Of a stretch of 13,769 nucleotides of DNA, positions 7,638-13,769 are shown piece after piece; within the stretch, counting starts at the first letter, position 1, and every line of letters begins with the position of its first letter. The stretch covers positions 1-13,769 of the forward strand of contig JAKADD010000021.1 of the NCBI GenBank assembly GCA_021820825.1, read 5' to 3'. The position numbers and the translations under genes are program-made. The notes under the pieces are model-generated. The model searched no databases, had not been told where the DNA came from, and saw nothing but the letters and a program-made list of their open reading frames with translations. The stretch comes from Bacillota bacterium (GTDB taxonomy: Bacteria; Bacillota; Bacilli; Alicyclobacillales; SLC66).

Positions 7638-8606
7638 ATGGTCAGTTATGTGATTCGCCGTCTGTTGGGCTTGATCCCGACTTTGTTTATCATCACCGTG
7701 ATCGTGTTCGGTCTCATGCATCTGATGCCTGGAAATGCCTTCCAGGCGCTCATCGGTCTTAACCCGCATATCAAGGATGCCGCGAAAGTCATCGCGCAAC
7801 GACAGGCAAACGCCGGCCTGAACCTGTCCTGGCCGCAGCAATACGTGAACTGGATCGTCAACCTGCTGCACGGCAACCTCGGCACCTCTTTTGAGTTTCA
7901 GGAGCCGGTCACGACCCTGATTGGCATCGCGCTTCCCAACACGGTGACCCTCGCTTTTACGGCGGAACTCATCATTTTGATCATCGGCATTCCGGTTGGC
8001 GTTTTCCAGGCCAACCGAGCGAATAAAGGATTCGACATCACCACATCCTTCCTGGCTGTGTTTATGTACTCCATTCCGGGGTTCGTTTTTGCCCTGTTTC
8101 TCATCTTTCTGTTTTCCTTTACGCTCAACTGGCTTCCCTCAATGGGAACGGTCACGGCTGCCGTGCCATGGTCCGGCGACCTCGGCGACCGCCTCCAGCA
8201 TCTGATCCTGCCCGCAGTCACTCTGGCTCTCCCCAGCGTCGCCTATTACACGCGCCTGATGCGCGCCAACACGCTGCAAGTGTTATTTCAGGATTATGTG
8301 CGCACGGCGCGAGCCAAAGGTCTGCGCTCGGCGCGCGTGCTGTTCCGGCATGTCCTGCGCAACGCCATCATTCCGATCACGACGCAGTTCGGTTTTGACA
8401 TCGGCGGACTGGTCGGCGGCGCGGTCATCCTTGAACAGATCTTCACCTGGCCTGGCATGGGAGAACTTACGATCAATGCCAACCTCAATCGCGACTATCC
8501 AGTCATTTTGGCGACGACGTTGATATTTGCAGTCATGGTCCTGCTCGGAAATCTTTTTGCCGACATTCTTCTCGCGTCGATGGATCCGCGCGTGAGATAC
8601 AATTAG
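7638..8606 (+). CDS. oppB: OppB/AppB-like permease of a peptide ABC importer
   Basis: 322-residue inner-membrane permease. The N-terminus MVSYVIRRLLGLIPTLFIITVI is the family hallmark. Six membrane segments can be placed by eye at about 9-29, 103-125, 134-160, 186-205, 243-268 and 288-312. The cytoplasmic EAA loop that contacts the ATPase is YVRTARAKGL at 220-229, extending to about 240 with its conserved Gly228. The end ADILLASMDPRVRYN is typical. GAGGAGGG at 7623-7630 precedes the ATG by 7 bases. The stop codon TAG (8604-8606) lies within the AGGAGGTGA ribosome binding site of oppC, so the two permease genes are tightly coupled. Confidence 0.95.
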   Translation: MVSYVIRRLLGLIPTLFIITVIVFGLMHLMPGNAFQALIGLNPHIKDAAKVIAQRQANAGLNLSWPQQYVNWIVNLLHGNLGTSFEFQEPVTTLIGIALPNTVTLAFTAELIILIIGIPVGVFQANRANKGFDITTSFLAVFMYSIPGFVFALFLIFLFSFTLNWLPSMGTVTAAVPWSGDLGDRLQHLILPAVTLALPSVAYYTRLMRANTLQVLFQDYVRTARAKGLRSARVLFRHVLRNAIIPITTQFGFDIGGLVGGAVILEQIFTWPGMGELTINANLNRDYPVILATTLIFAVMVLLGNLFADILLASMDPRVRYN

Positions 8607-8617
8607 GAGGTGAGACC

Positions 8618-9526
8618 ATGGCAACCAATGTGACATCGAATGCCGGAATAAAACCAGGCGGCGCGGTCCGGAAAGGGAAATCTCTGTCGCGACTCGCTTT
8701 TGAACGGTTTATGCGCAATCCGCTTGCGGTGGCGGGCGCGATTATTCTGCTGATCATTATTATCCTGACAGTGGGGGCGCCGCTCTTTACCCATTACAAT
8801 CCATCGACCATCGATATCATGAATACGAATGCTCCCCCCTCTGCGGCGCATCCTTTGGGCACGGACCAGTCGGGCTACGACAATCTGGCGCGCCTCCTGT
8901 ATGGCGGACGCGTGGACCTGACCGTGGCCTTCTCGGCCGGCATCATGACGCTTGTCATCGGTACAATATATGGGGGAATCAGCGGCTATTTTGGGGGCTG
9001 GATCGACAACCTCATGATGCGGTTTGTGGACGTCATGCTGAATTTCCCCTTTGTTGTGTTCATCCTGTTCCTTGAAGCCGTGTTCAACACGTCAGGCGAA
9101 CTCATCCTGATCACGGTCGTCGTGATCACGAGTTGGCCTGCTTCAGGACGGTTCATGCGCGGGGTGTTCATCCAGCTTCGCCAGCAGGACTTTGTGATTG
9201 GGGCCACAACGATTGGCGCGGGAACCTGGCGCACGATCTTTCGGCATATGCTGCCGAACACGGTGGGCACGCTTTCGGTGTTGGTCAGTTTTGCCGTTGC
9301 AGGGTATGTGGGCCTGGAAGCCGCTCTCACATTTATCGGGCTCGGACTTCCGCTCACGGTGGCTTCCTGGGGCGGCATGCTCAGCGATGCTTCCAACTAT
9401 ACCGCCATGACCACGCAACCCTATCTGTGGTTGCCGCCTGCCATCATGATTGTGCTTACGATCCTGTCTGTCAACTTTATCGGCGATGGACTGCGCGACG
9501 CGTTTGACCCGCAGATGCGGAGCTAG
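8618..9526 (+). CDS. oppC: OppC/AppC-like permease of a peptide ABC importer
   Basis: 302-residue permease partner of OppB. It has the OppC-type N-terminal region (FERFMRNPLAVAGAIILLII at 28-47, first membrane segment), then HPLGTDQSGYDNLARLLYGG at 78-97, the conserved periplasmic entry motif of this family. Further membrane segments lie at about 103-125, 138-155, 160-175, 215-240 and 271-289. The EAA loop is DFVIGATTIGAGTWRTIFRH at 191-210 with Gly202. LGLPLTVASWGGMLSDA near 243-259 is also typical. The near-perfect ribosome binding site AGGAGGTGA (8605-8613) overlaps the oppB stop. It is the last of the core transporter genes; a terminator-like structure follows. Confidence 0.95.
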   Translation: MATNVTSNAGIKPGGAVRKGKSLSRLAFERFMRNPLAVAGAIILLIIIILTVGAPLFTHYNPSTIDIMNTNAPPSAAHPLGTDQSGYDNLARLLYGGRVDLTVAFSAGIMTLVIGTIYGGISGYFGGWIDNLMMRFVDVMLNFPFVVFILFLEAVFNTSGELILITVVVITSWPASGRFMRGVFIQLRQQDFVIGATTIGAGTWRTIFRHMLPNTVGTLSVLVSFAVAGYVGLEAALTFIGLGLPLTVASWGGMLSDASNYTAMTTQPYLWLPPAIMIVLTILSVNFIGDGLRDAFDPQMRS

Positions 9527-9570
9527 ACCTGCATGATGGACGTTTCTCCGCTTCATGATAGGTGTCATTA

Positions 9571-9604
9571 TGGCCAGGGCGCAATGCTTCTGGCTATTTT
9601 CTTT
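9571..9604 (+). terminator. Probable intrinsic terminator or attenuator after oppC
   Basis: TGGCCAG at 9571-9577 pairs with CTGGCTA at 9590-9596 (one G-U pair). A small inner GC-AAT-GC hairpin can also form. The T-rich TTTTCTTT follows at 9597-9604. The left arm can instead pair with CTGGCC at 9608-9613, which is followed by TGTTCTTTT. Confidence 0.5.
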
Positions 9605-9624
9605 CGGCTGGCCTGTTCTTTTGC

Positions 9625-9630
9625 TATTAT
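9625..9630 (+). promoter_or_regulatory. Possible -10 element for the second binding protein
   Basis: TATTAT is a near-perfect -10 hexamer 21 bases before ATG 9652, but I find no good -35 (TTTCGG at 9602-9607 is the 17-base-spaced candidate). It may be a weak or activator-dependent promoter, or simply AT-rich leader. Confidence 0.25.
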
Positions 9631-9651
9631 TAAGGGGTGAGGGGATATGAC

Positions 9652-11418
9652 ATGAGCCGACCAAGACGCAATTCCAGTGCAGCGTACGCTTTATCCATGT
9701 TCATTGGGAAGCGGCCAGCGTTTAATTGGAAGCGGACAGCATTTTTCCTGGCAGGCGCACTGACTGTCATCGCTGTCTCAACCATGGGAGCACAGGCGAA
9801 TCAGGTGTGGGCCGCAGCACTGAAACCAGGTATCCCGACCAATACAACGCCTGTCACAATCGGTGAACCGACCGCGTTTTCGAGCGCTTTCCTGCCTTAT
9901 CTGTCGTCATCGGCGTCGACAAATTTTGTGGTGGAACAACAGTTTGGCAGTTTGCTGCACCTGCGCCAAAATCTGGAGGTCGCTCCTGAACTGGTCGCGA
10001 AATGGTGGTATGAAAGCAACGGACAGCGTCTGTACATGCAACTGAGCAAGAACGCTGTGTGGTCGGATGGAACGCCGATCACATCGGCCGATATTGGACT
10101 CGCCGTCAATTTTCTGGCCTCCCCGGTGTACAATAACCAGTTGCTTGGCACACAGGGCTATCGCGTGTTGCCGATCGTAGGTTCGCGTGCAGTGATGGCC
10201 GGACAGGCGCAAACAGTGGCGGGATTCCATGCGGTCAATGGGAGCGAATTCTACTTTCAGTTGCGCGCTCCGGACCCGTCCGCGCTTGTGCGCGACTTTG
10301 CAGGGATGATGCCGCTGCCATCCACGGTTCTTGGCTCGATTCCGTATGCATCCTGGCCAACGTCGCAGTTCGCGGCGGACCCCGATGTCGGGAGCGGACC
10401 GTTTCTGATCTCTTCGTCAGGGGGCGCGCAGGTAGACCTGACGGCCAATCGCAAGTTTGTGCTGGGGATTCCCAAACTGCAAAATTTTATTGTGAGAGTG
10501 GCGACAAGCGCAGTCCTTCCCGGGTTGCTGCATGCAGGGGAGATTGATCTGTACAGCGGAGTCTCTCCCAGCCTGGCTGCGGAGGCGAGCCACATCGCTG
10601 GATACCGGGTGATGTCCACAGCGGGCAACGGCTATACGTTTCTCGGCTGGAAAGACAACCTTCCCGGTTATGGGAGCGTTGCGTTTCGGCGGGCGGTGGA
10701 ATACGCGATCAACCGCAAGGCGCTGATCAGTTCTGTGTTTGGCGGCCAGGCGACGCTTGAAAACGGCCCGCTGCCGCCTGACAGTATGTGGTATAACACA
10801 GCGCTGAACAACGTCTATCCGTATCAGCCGCAAACGGCGCGCAATCTGTTGATGAGCGCCGGGTTTCACATTGGACCCAAACTGTGGATCGTGCAACCGG
10901 GCGGCCAGCCGCTTGGAGCGGCCATTGCGTATGCACAGGGCGATCCCTACGGGAAACAGGAAGCCACGGCCATTGTGAACGATCTGCGGGCGATCGCCGT
11001 CGACGCAAGCGTTGGACCTGCGCTGTCGCCCCGGCAGATGATTTATGACCTGCAGTCGAACCCGCCCGCCATTCAGGGTTACGTGATGGGCTGGCAGTTT
11101 GGAGTCGATCCCAACCCCGCCGATCTGTGGTCTGCGAATGCTATGTATAATATTGACACGGTCAACTGGACCAACACGGCAGACGCTGCCGTCGCCGCCA
11201 ACAATTCTCTGATTGCTGAGCAGGAGAGCGCTGCTGCGACCAATACGGCGACACGGCAGCAGATACTGAATAAATGGCAGGCGCTGGTCAGCCAGAATGC
11301 GCCGGAAAATTTCCTGGTCGACCCCAATCTGCTCGGCGTTCAGAGCACGCGGCTGCAGGGTGTTGTCTGGTCGGGGGCGCAGGGACCGATTGATTCATGG
11401 AAGTGGACAGTCTCTTGA
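9652..11418 (+). CDS. Second substrate-binding protein, SBP family 5, cysteine-free (SBP2)
   Basis: 588-residue paralogue of SBP1 placed after the permeases. Shared blocks include WSDGTPITSADIGLAVNFL, FRRAVEYAINRKALI, LENGPLPP, MGWQFGVDPNPADLW, VNWTNTADAA and KWQALVSQNAPENFL. The N-terminus differs: a long basic stretch (about residues 1-28, with RPRR and KR), a hydrophobic core at about 29-45, then AQA-N near 47-50, a plausible signal peptidase I site. I find no cysteine anywhere in the protein, so it cannot be lipidated. It must be secreted, held by an uncleaved signal, or retained by a partner or the wall. The ATG at 9652 follows GAGGGGAT (9639-9646); the in-frame GTG at 9637 is too close to the preceding AAGGGG. 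The mature protein has few charged residues, which would suit an acidic exterior (inference). Ligand unknown. Confidence 0.9.
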   Translation: MSRPRRNSSAAYALSMFIGKRPAFNWKRTAFFLAGALTVIAVSTMGAQANQVWAAALKPGIPTNTTPVTIGEPTAFSSAFLPYLSSSASTNFVVEQQFGSLLHLRQNLEVAPELVAKWWYESNGQRLYMQLSKNAVWSDGTPITSADIGLAVNFLASPVYNNQLLGTQGYRVLPIVGSRAVMAGQAQTVAGFHAVNGSEFYFQLRAPDPSALVRDFAGMMPLPSTVLGSIPYASWPTSQFAADPDVGSGPFLISSSGGAQVDLTANRKFVLGIPKLQNFIVRVATSAVLPGLLHAGEIDLYSGVSPSLAAEASHIAGYRVMSTAGNGYTFLGWKDNLPGYGSVAFRRAVEYAINRKALISSVFGGQATLENGPLPPDSMWYNTALNNVYPYQPQTARNLLMSAGFHIGPKLWIVQPGGQPLGAAIAYAQGDPYGKQEATAIVNDLRAIAVDASVGPALSPRQMIYDLQSNPPAIQGYVMGWQFGVDPNPADLWSANAMYNIDTVNWTNTADAAVAANNSLIAEQESAAATNTATRQQILNKWQALVSQNAPENFLVDPNLLGVQSTRLQGVVWSGAQGPIDSWKWTVS

Positions 11419-11443
11419 CGGTTTGCCGAGGGTGGCGTAAGAT
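11415..11443 (+). promoter_or_regulatory. Predicted sigma-A promoter of fadR-etfBA
   Basis: TTGACG at 11415-11420, a 17-base spacer, and TAAGAT at 11438-11443. The -35 hexamer contains the stop codon of SBP2 (TGA 11416-11418). Transcription would begin near 11450, inside the FadR-like palindrome. Confidence 0.65.
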
Positions 11444-11448
11444 TTTGA

Positions 11449-11466
11449 TGAATGAATAGCCATTCG
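11449..11466. promoter_or_regulatory. FadR-like operator at the fadR transcription start
   Basis: TGAATGAATAGCCATTCG is an imperfect palindrome: TGAATG, 6 bases, CATTCG (CATTCA would be perfect). It resembles the B. subtilis FadR (YsiA) box with TGAATGA half-sites, from memory. Overlap with the predicted start of transcription of the fadR gene itself fits autorepression relieved by long-chain acyl-CoA. Confidence 0.6.
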
Positions 11467-11478
11467 GTGAAATGGAGG

Positions 11479-12075
11479 ATGACGCCCATCGCACAGCGCA
11501 AAGACACGGCCAAGTATCACGCCATACTTGCTGCGGCTGTGAGGGTAATGGCGGTTTCTGGATATCACGGCGCCCAGATTGCGCGTATTGCGCGCGAAGC
11601 GGGGGTGGCAGACGGCACAGTGTATCTCTATTTCAAGAACAAGGAGGACATTCTGATTTCTGTGCTGCGTGAGACCATCGGGCAGATTGTCATTTTGTCA
11701 ACCTGGCTTGAAGGTGAACATCCGGAACCGCTTATCGCCTTGCGCCAACTGATCGAAGCGCATTTTCGGACTCTCGGACTGGACCCCGATCTGGCGCTGG
11801 TGTTGCAGGTGCACGTCCGCCAGGCGGATCGGGCGATTCGCGAGCAGGTGGCGGATATGATGAAACCATACCATCGCACTCTGGACCGTATTTTGGAACT
11901 GGGACAGCAGACGGGCGCATTTCGGAGTCCTTTTGATGTGCGCGTGGCTCGCAGGATGATTTTTGGCACGATTGACGAGACCGTCAGCGCCTGGATTTTT
12001 ACAGGCGCCAAGTACGATCTGACGGAACTTGTGGACCCGGTCTACGACATGCTGATACGCGGAATAGGGGTGTAA
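11479..12075 (+). CDS. fadR: FadR-type TetR-family repressor of fatty-acid oxidation
   Basis: TetR-family repressor closely resembling B. subtilis FadR (YsiA), which binds long-chain acyl-CoA and controls beta-oxidation genes. The helix-turn-helix region AQIARIAREAGVADGTVYLY plus FKNKEDILISVL at about 32-63 is almost the B. subtilis sequence. The C-terminal MIFGTIDETVSAWIFTGAKY block is equally characteristic of this subgroup. ATG 11479 gives 198 residues, close to the roughly 194 of B. subtilis FadR. An upstream in-frame ATG at 11452 would give 207, but it lies inside the operator almost at the predicted transcript 5' end. The weak point of 11479 is that GGAGG (11474-11478) touches the ATG without a spacer. 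etfB follows after 2 bases, as fadR precedes the etf genes in the B. subtilis lcfA-fadR-fadB-etfB-etfA cluster. Confidence 0.9.
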   Translation: MTPIAQRKDTAKYHAILAAAVRVMAVSGYHGAQIARIAREAGVADGTVYLYFKNKEDILISVLRETIGQIVILSTWLEGEHPEPLIALRQLIEAHFRTLGLDPDLALVLQVHVRQADRAIREQVADMMKPYHRTLDRILELGQQTGAFRSPFDVRVARRMIFGTIDETVSAWIFTGAKYDLTELVDPVYDMLIRGIGV

Positions 12076-12077
12076 TT

Positions 12078-12845
12078 GTGAACATCATCGTATGCATCAA
12101 ACAAACTTTCGATACAGAAGCCAGAATTGTGCTGGAGAACGATGCTGTAAAAGAAGACGGGGTGCAGTTTATCCTCAATCCCTACGACGAGTATGCTGTG
12201 GAAGAAGCGATCACATTGAAGGAAGCAACGGGCGGGGTGGTGACGGTTGTCACAGTGGGGCCTGCGCGTGTGGAGGAAGCCATTCGCACGGCGCTTGCGA
12301 TGGGAGCCGATGAGGCGATTCACGTTGCGGATGAGGCGGCGTTTGGCGATGAGGTGACTGTGTCGGAAGTCCTGGCCGCCGTCATCAAGGGGCGGCCGTA
12401 TGATCTGATCATCGCCGGCAATCAGGCTGTGGACGATGGGTCGGGCCAGGTCGCCGTCCGCGTGGCGGAACTGCTTGGGATTCCGCATATTTCAACGGTC
12501 ACGAAGCTGGAGATAAACGGCGGGGAAGTTGTCGCCGAGCGGGATGCGGAAGGCGACACGGAGATCGTGTCGGCGCCGCTGCCAGCGCTGGTCACGGCGC
12601 AGCAGGGATTGAACGAACCACGGTATCCATCGCTGATCGGCATTCGCAAGGCGAGCAAGAAACCGCTCACAAAAATGACGGTTGCCGAATTGGGGCTTGA
12701 TGCGCAGGCTATCGCCAGCCGCGTTTCCGCCGTTGCGCTGTTCCTCCCTGCCGCCAAAGGCGCCGGACGCGTACTGGAGGGCGACACCGCAGCACGTGCG
12801 CAGACGCTGTTTCATGAACTGCGGCAAACCAGCAAAGTGCTGTAA
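12078..12845 (+). CDS. etfB: Electron transfer flavoprotein beta subunit
   Basis: 255-residue EtfB, which with EtfA forms the soluble FAD/AMP-containing heterodimer that accepts electrons from acyl-CoA dehydrogenases and passes them towards the quinone pool. Recognition: MNIIVCIKQTFDTEARI at the start, NPYDEYAVEEAITLKE at about 34-49, AGNQAVDDGSGQV at about 115-127 (nucleotide-binding region), and the EtfB signature around QQGLNEPRYPSLIGIRKASK (about 175-194), which includes the recognition loop for partner dehydrogenases. The start is GTG with AGGGGTG at 12066-12072, 2 bases after the fadR stop, so the two are co-transcribed and probably coupled. The length is normal. Control by FadR acyl-CoA sensing follows from the operator upstream of fadR. 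Confidence 0.96.
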   Translation: MNIIVCIKQTFDTEARIVLENDAVKEDGVQFILNPYDEYAVEEAITLKEATGGVVTVVTVGPARVEEAIRTALAMGADEAIHVADEAAFGDEVTVSEVLAAVIKGRPYDLIIAGNQAVDDGSGQVAVRVAELLGIPHISTVTKLEINGGEVVAERDAEGDTEIVSAPLPALVTAQQGLNEPRYPSLIGIRKASKKPLTKMTVAELGLDAQAIASRVSAVALFLPAAKGAGRVLEGDTAARAQTLFHELRQTSKVL

Positions 12846-12864
12846 CGTCATGAAAGTCGATTCT

Positions 12865-12888
12865 GAAAATCGCCGCAGGCGTATTTTC
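12865..12888. terminator. Terminator-like hairpin between etfB and etfA
   Basis: GAAAAT 12865-12870 plus CGCC 12871-12874 pair with GGCG 12878-12881 plus ATTTTC 12883-12888, leaving a 3-base loop (GCA) and one bulged T at 12882. A GC core flanked by an A run and a T run looks like a short bidirectional terminator. In an etf operon it would more likely attenuate than stop transcription. Confidence 0.45.
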
Positions 12889-12902
12889 TGCCCGGTTGTT
12901 GG

Positions 12903-12917
12903 TGACGCGAAGCGTCA
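12903..12917 (+). promoter_or_regulatory. Small perfect hairpin upstream of etfA
   Basis: TGACGC 12903-12908 pairs with GCGTCA 12912-12917 over a GAA loop. Its right arm forms the start of the second 16-bp repeat copy. It may affect RNA stability or etfA translation. Confidence 0.4.
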
Positions 12918-12976
12918 TGAAAGTCGATGATAAGGAATGTACTGGCGTTTGAGCGAATAAAGGAGCGATGGCTGTG

Positions 12977-13769
12977 ATGCGGAATGTATTGGTAGTTGCA
13001 GATTTGCGCGGAAACCAGTTGCGTAATGTCTCGTTCGAATCGCTTGGCGGCGCGCGGATAATCGCAGACGGCGGTGTGGTTGCGGCGCTGTTGATCGGGC
13101 GCGGGGTCGCCGGATTGGCTGCGTCTTTGCGCGCTCAGGGAGCGGATCAGGTGTACGTTGCGGACGGGGAGGAATTTGGTCAGTATGTGCCGGAGCATTA
13201 CGCGGCTGCCGTAGAGCAGGCGATTGAAACGTTCGCGCCGCAGGCTGTGCTGTTCGCGCACTCCGCCATCGGGAGGGATGTGGCGCCGATGGTGGCTGCG
13301 CGCCGCAAGGCGGGGCAGGCGTCCGATGTGATTCAGGTTGAACTTTCTGGCGCTGATGTGTTCTTTACGCGCCCCGTTTATGCAGGCAAGGCATTTGTGA
13401 AGGTCAAAATAGCAGGCGACTTGATTGTAGCCACCATACGCCCCAACAATCTTGCGGCGCATGAGGAAACGGGGGCGACAGGCAATGTGGCGAAACTCCC
13501 GGTAAAATTCCCGGAAAGCGTGCCGACGCAAGTGCGAGAGGTGCTGAAAAAGGCAGTCGCGGGCGTCGATCTTTCGGAGGCGAAAATCATCGTGTCTGGA
13601 GGTCGCGGGGTGAAAAGCGAAGAAGGGTTCGCACCGCTCCGAGAGCTTGCCGCCGTGCTCGGCGCGGCGGTCGGAGCGTCGCGCGGCGCGTGTGACGCGG
13701 GCTACTGCGACTACTCGCTGCAGATTGGCCAAACGGGCAAGGTCGTGACTCCGGATCTGTACATTGCGT
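12977..13769 (+). CDS. etfA: Electron transfer flavoprotein alpha subunit, 3'-truncated by the window edge
   Basis: The first 264 codons of EtfA, the FAD-binding partner of EtfB. The N-terminus MRNVLVVADLRGNQLRNVSF matches the family. TRPVYAGKAFVKVK and TIRPNNL belong to the N-terminal domain. The FAD-binding C-terminal domain begins with IIVSGGRGVKSEEGFAPLRE, then LGAAVGASRGACDAGY, then the conserved LQIGQTGKVVTPDLYIA at the window edge. About 60 residues are missing for a family of about 320-330. The start is uncertain by three codons. ATG 12977 gives the usual N-terminus but is 11 bases from AAGGAG (12960-12965); GTG 12974 has a better spacing of 8, and ATG 12968 is only 2 bases away. Unlike the tight fadR-etfB junction, etfA is separated from etfB by about 130 bases with repeats and hairpins. 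Confidence 0.95.
   Translation, partial: MRNVLVVADLRGNQLRNVSFESLGGARIIADGGVVAALLIGRGVAGLAASLRAQGADQVYVADGEEFGQYVPEHYAAAVEQAIETFAPQAVLFAHSAIGRDVAPMVAARRKAGQASDVIQVELSGADVFFTRPVYAGKAFVKVKIAGDLIVATIRPNNLAAHEETGATGNVAKLPVKFPESVPTQVREVLKKAVAGVDLSEAKIIVSGGRGVKSEEGFAPLRELAAVLGAAVGASRGACDAGYCDYSLQIGQTGKVVTPDLYIA

Larger units (their letters stand above)
12846..12928. repeat. 16-bp direct repeat pair in the etfB-etfA gap
   Basis: CGTCATGAAAGTCGAT occurs exactly at 12846-12861 and 12913-12928, a 67-base period. The first copy begins directly after the etfB stop codon. A hairpin (12865-12888) lies between the copies, and the second copy overlaps another (12903-12917). Confidence 0.85.

Noticed and set aside
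12850..12930. Possible 26-codon peptide MKVDSENRRRR... between etfB and etfA, starting in the first direct repeat
   Set aside because: No ribosome binding site before the ATG, and the region is better explained as repeat and hairpin sequence.
12848..13732. 294-codon antisense frame opposite etfA
   Set aside because: Arg/His-rich translation without motifs, typical of the shadow of a GC-rich gene; etfA on the + strand is unmistakable.

Overview
The window reads as a moderately GC-rich chromosomal segment of a Gram-positive bacterium of the Bacillota. An acidophilic or thermo-acidophilic Alicyclobacillaceae-like lineage is my best guess from gene content and protein style, but that is inference and not proven. 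Supporting points are a SufS-SufU-SufB iron-sulfur operon (SufU is typical of Bacillota), strong AGGAGG-type ribosome binding sites, a B. subtilis FadR-type regulator joined to etfB-etfA, and a peptide ABC transporter in the D-F-A-B-C order of the B. subtilis app operon. Every gene I can support is on the + strand.

Region 1 (1-3168) is the 3' part of a suf operon: the end of sufS (cysteine desulfurase), sufU (zinc-dependent sulfur acceptor), sufB (scaffold subunit) and an Rrf2/IscR-family regulator with three cysteines. The first part of sufS, and presumably sufC and sufD, lie upstream of the window. SufS releases sulfur from cysteine, SufU relays it, and SufB with SufC and SufD builds the cluster. 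The Rrf2 protein probably senses cluster supply.

Region 2 (3169-3703) is a 535-base non-coding stretch. It holds terminator-like and mutually exclusive inverted repeats, then an AT-rich part with a good sigma-A promoter. A TGACTT-N8-AAGTCA inverted repeat sits between the -35 and -10 elements.

Region 3 (3704-11418) is a peptide/nickel-type ABC importer. It has two ATPases (OppD- and OppF-like), a lipoprotein binding protein, two permeases (OppB and OppC), and a second, paralogous binding protein that contains no cysteine and so cannot be a lipoprotein. Strong stem-loops lie in the oppF-SBP1, SBP1-oppB and oppC-SBP2 gaps, which suggests post-transcriptional tuning of subunit ratios. Both ATPases end in a C-X5-C-X6-C-X17-C motif that could hold an iron-sulfur cluster.

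Region 4 (11415-13769) is fatty-acid oxidation control and electron transfer: a FadR-type TetR regulator, etfB, and the start of etfA, which runs off the end. A sigma-A promoter overlaps the SBP2 stop codon, and a FadR-like operator (TGAATG-N6-CATTCG) sits at the predicted transcription start. The etfB-etfA gap carries a 16-bp direct repeat and two compact hairpins.

I see no tRNA, rRNA, CRISPR array, insertion sequence or phage gene.
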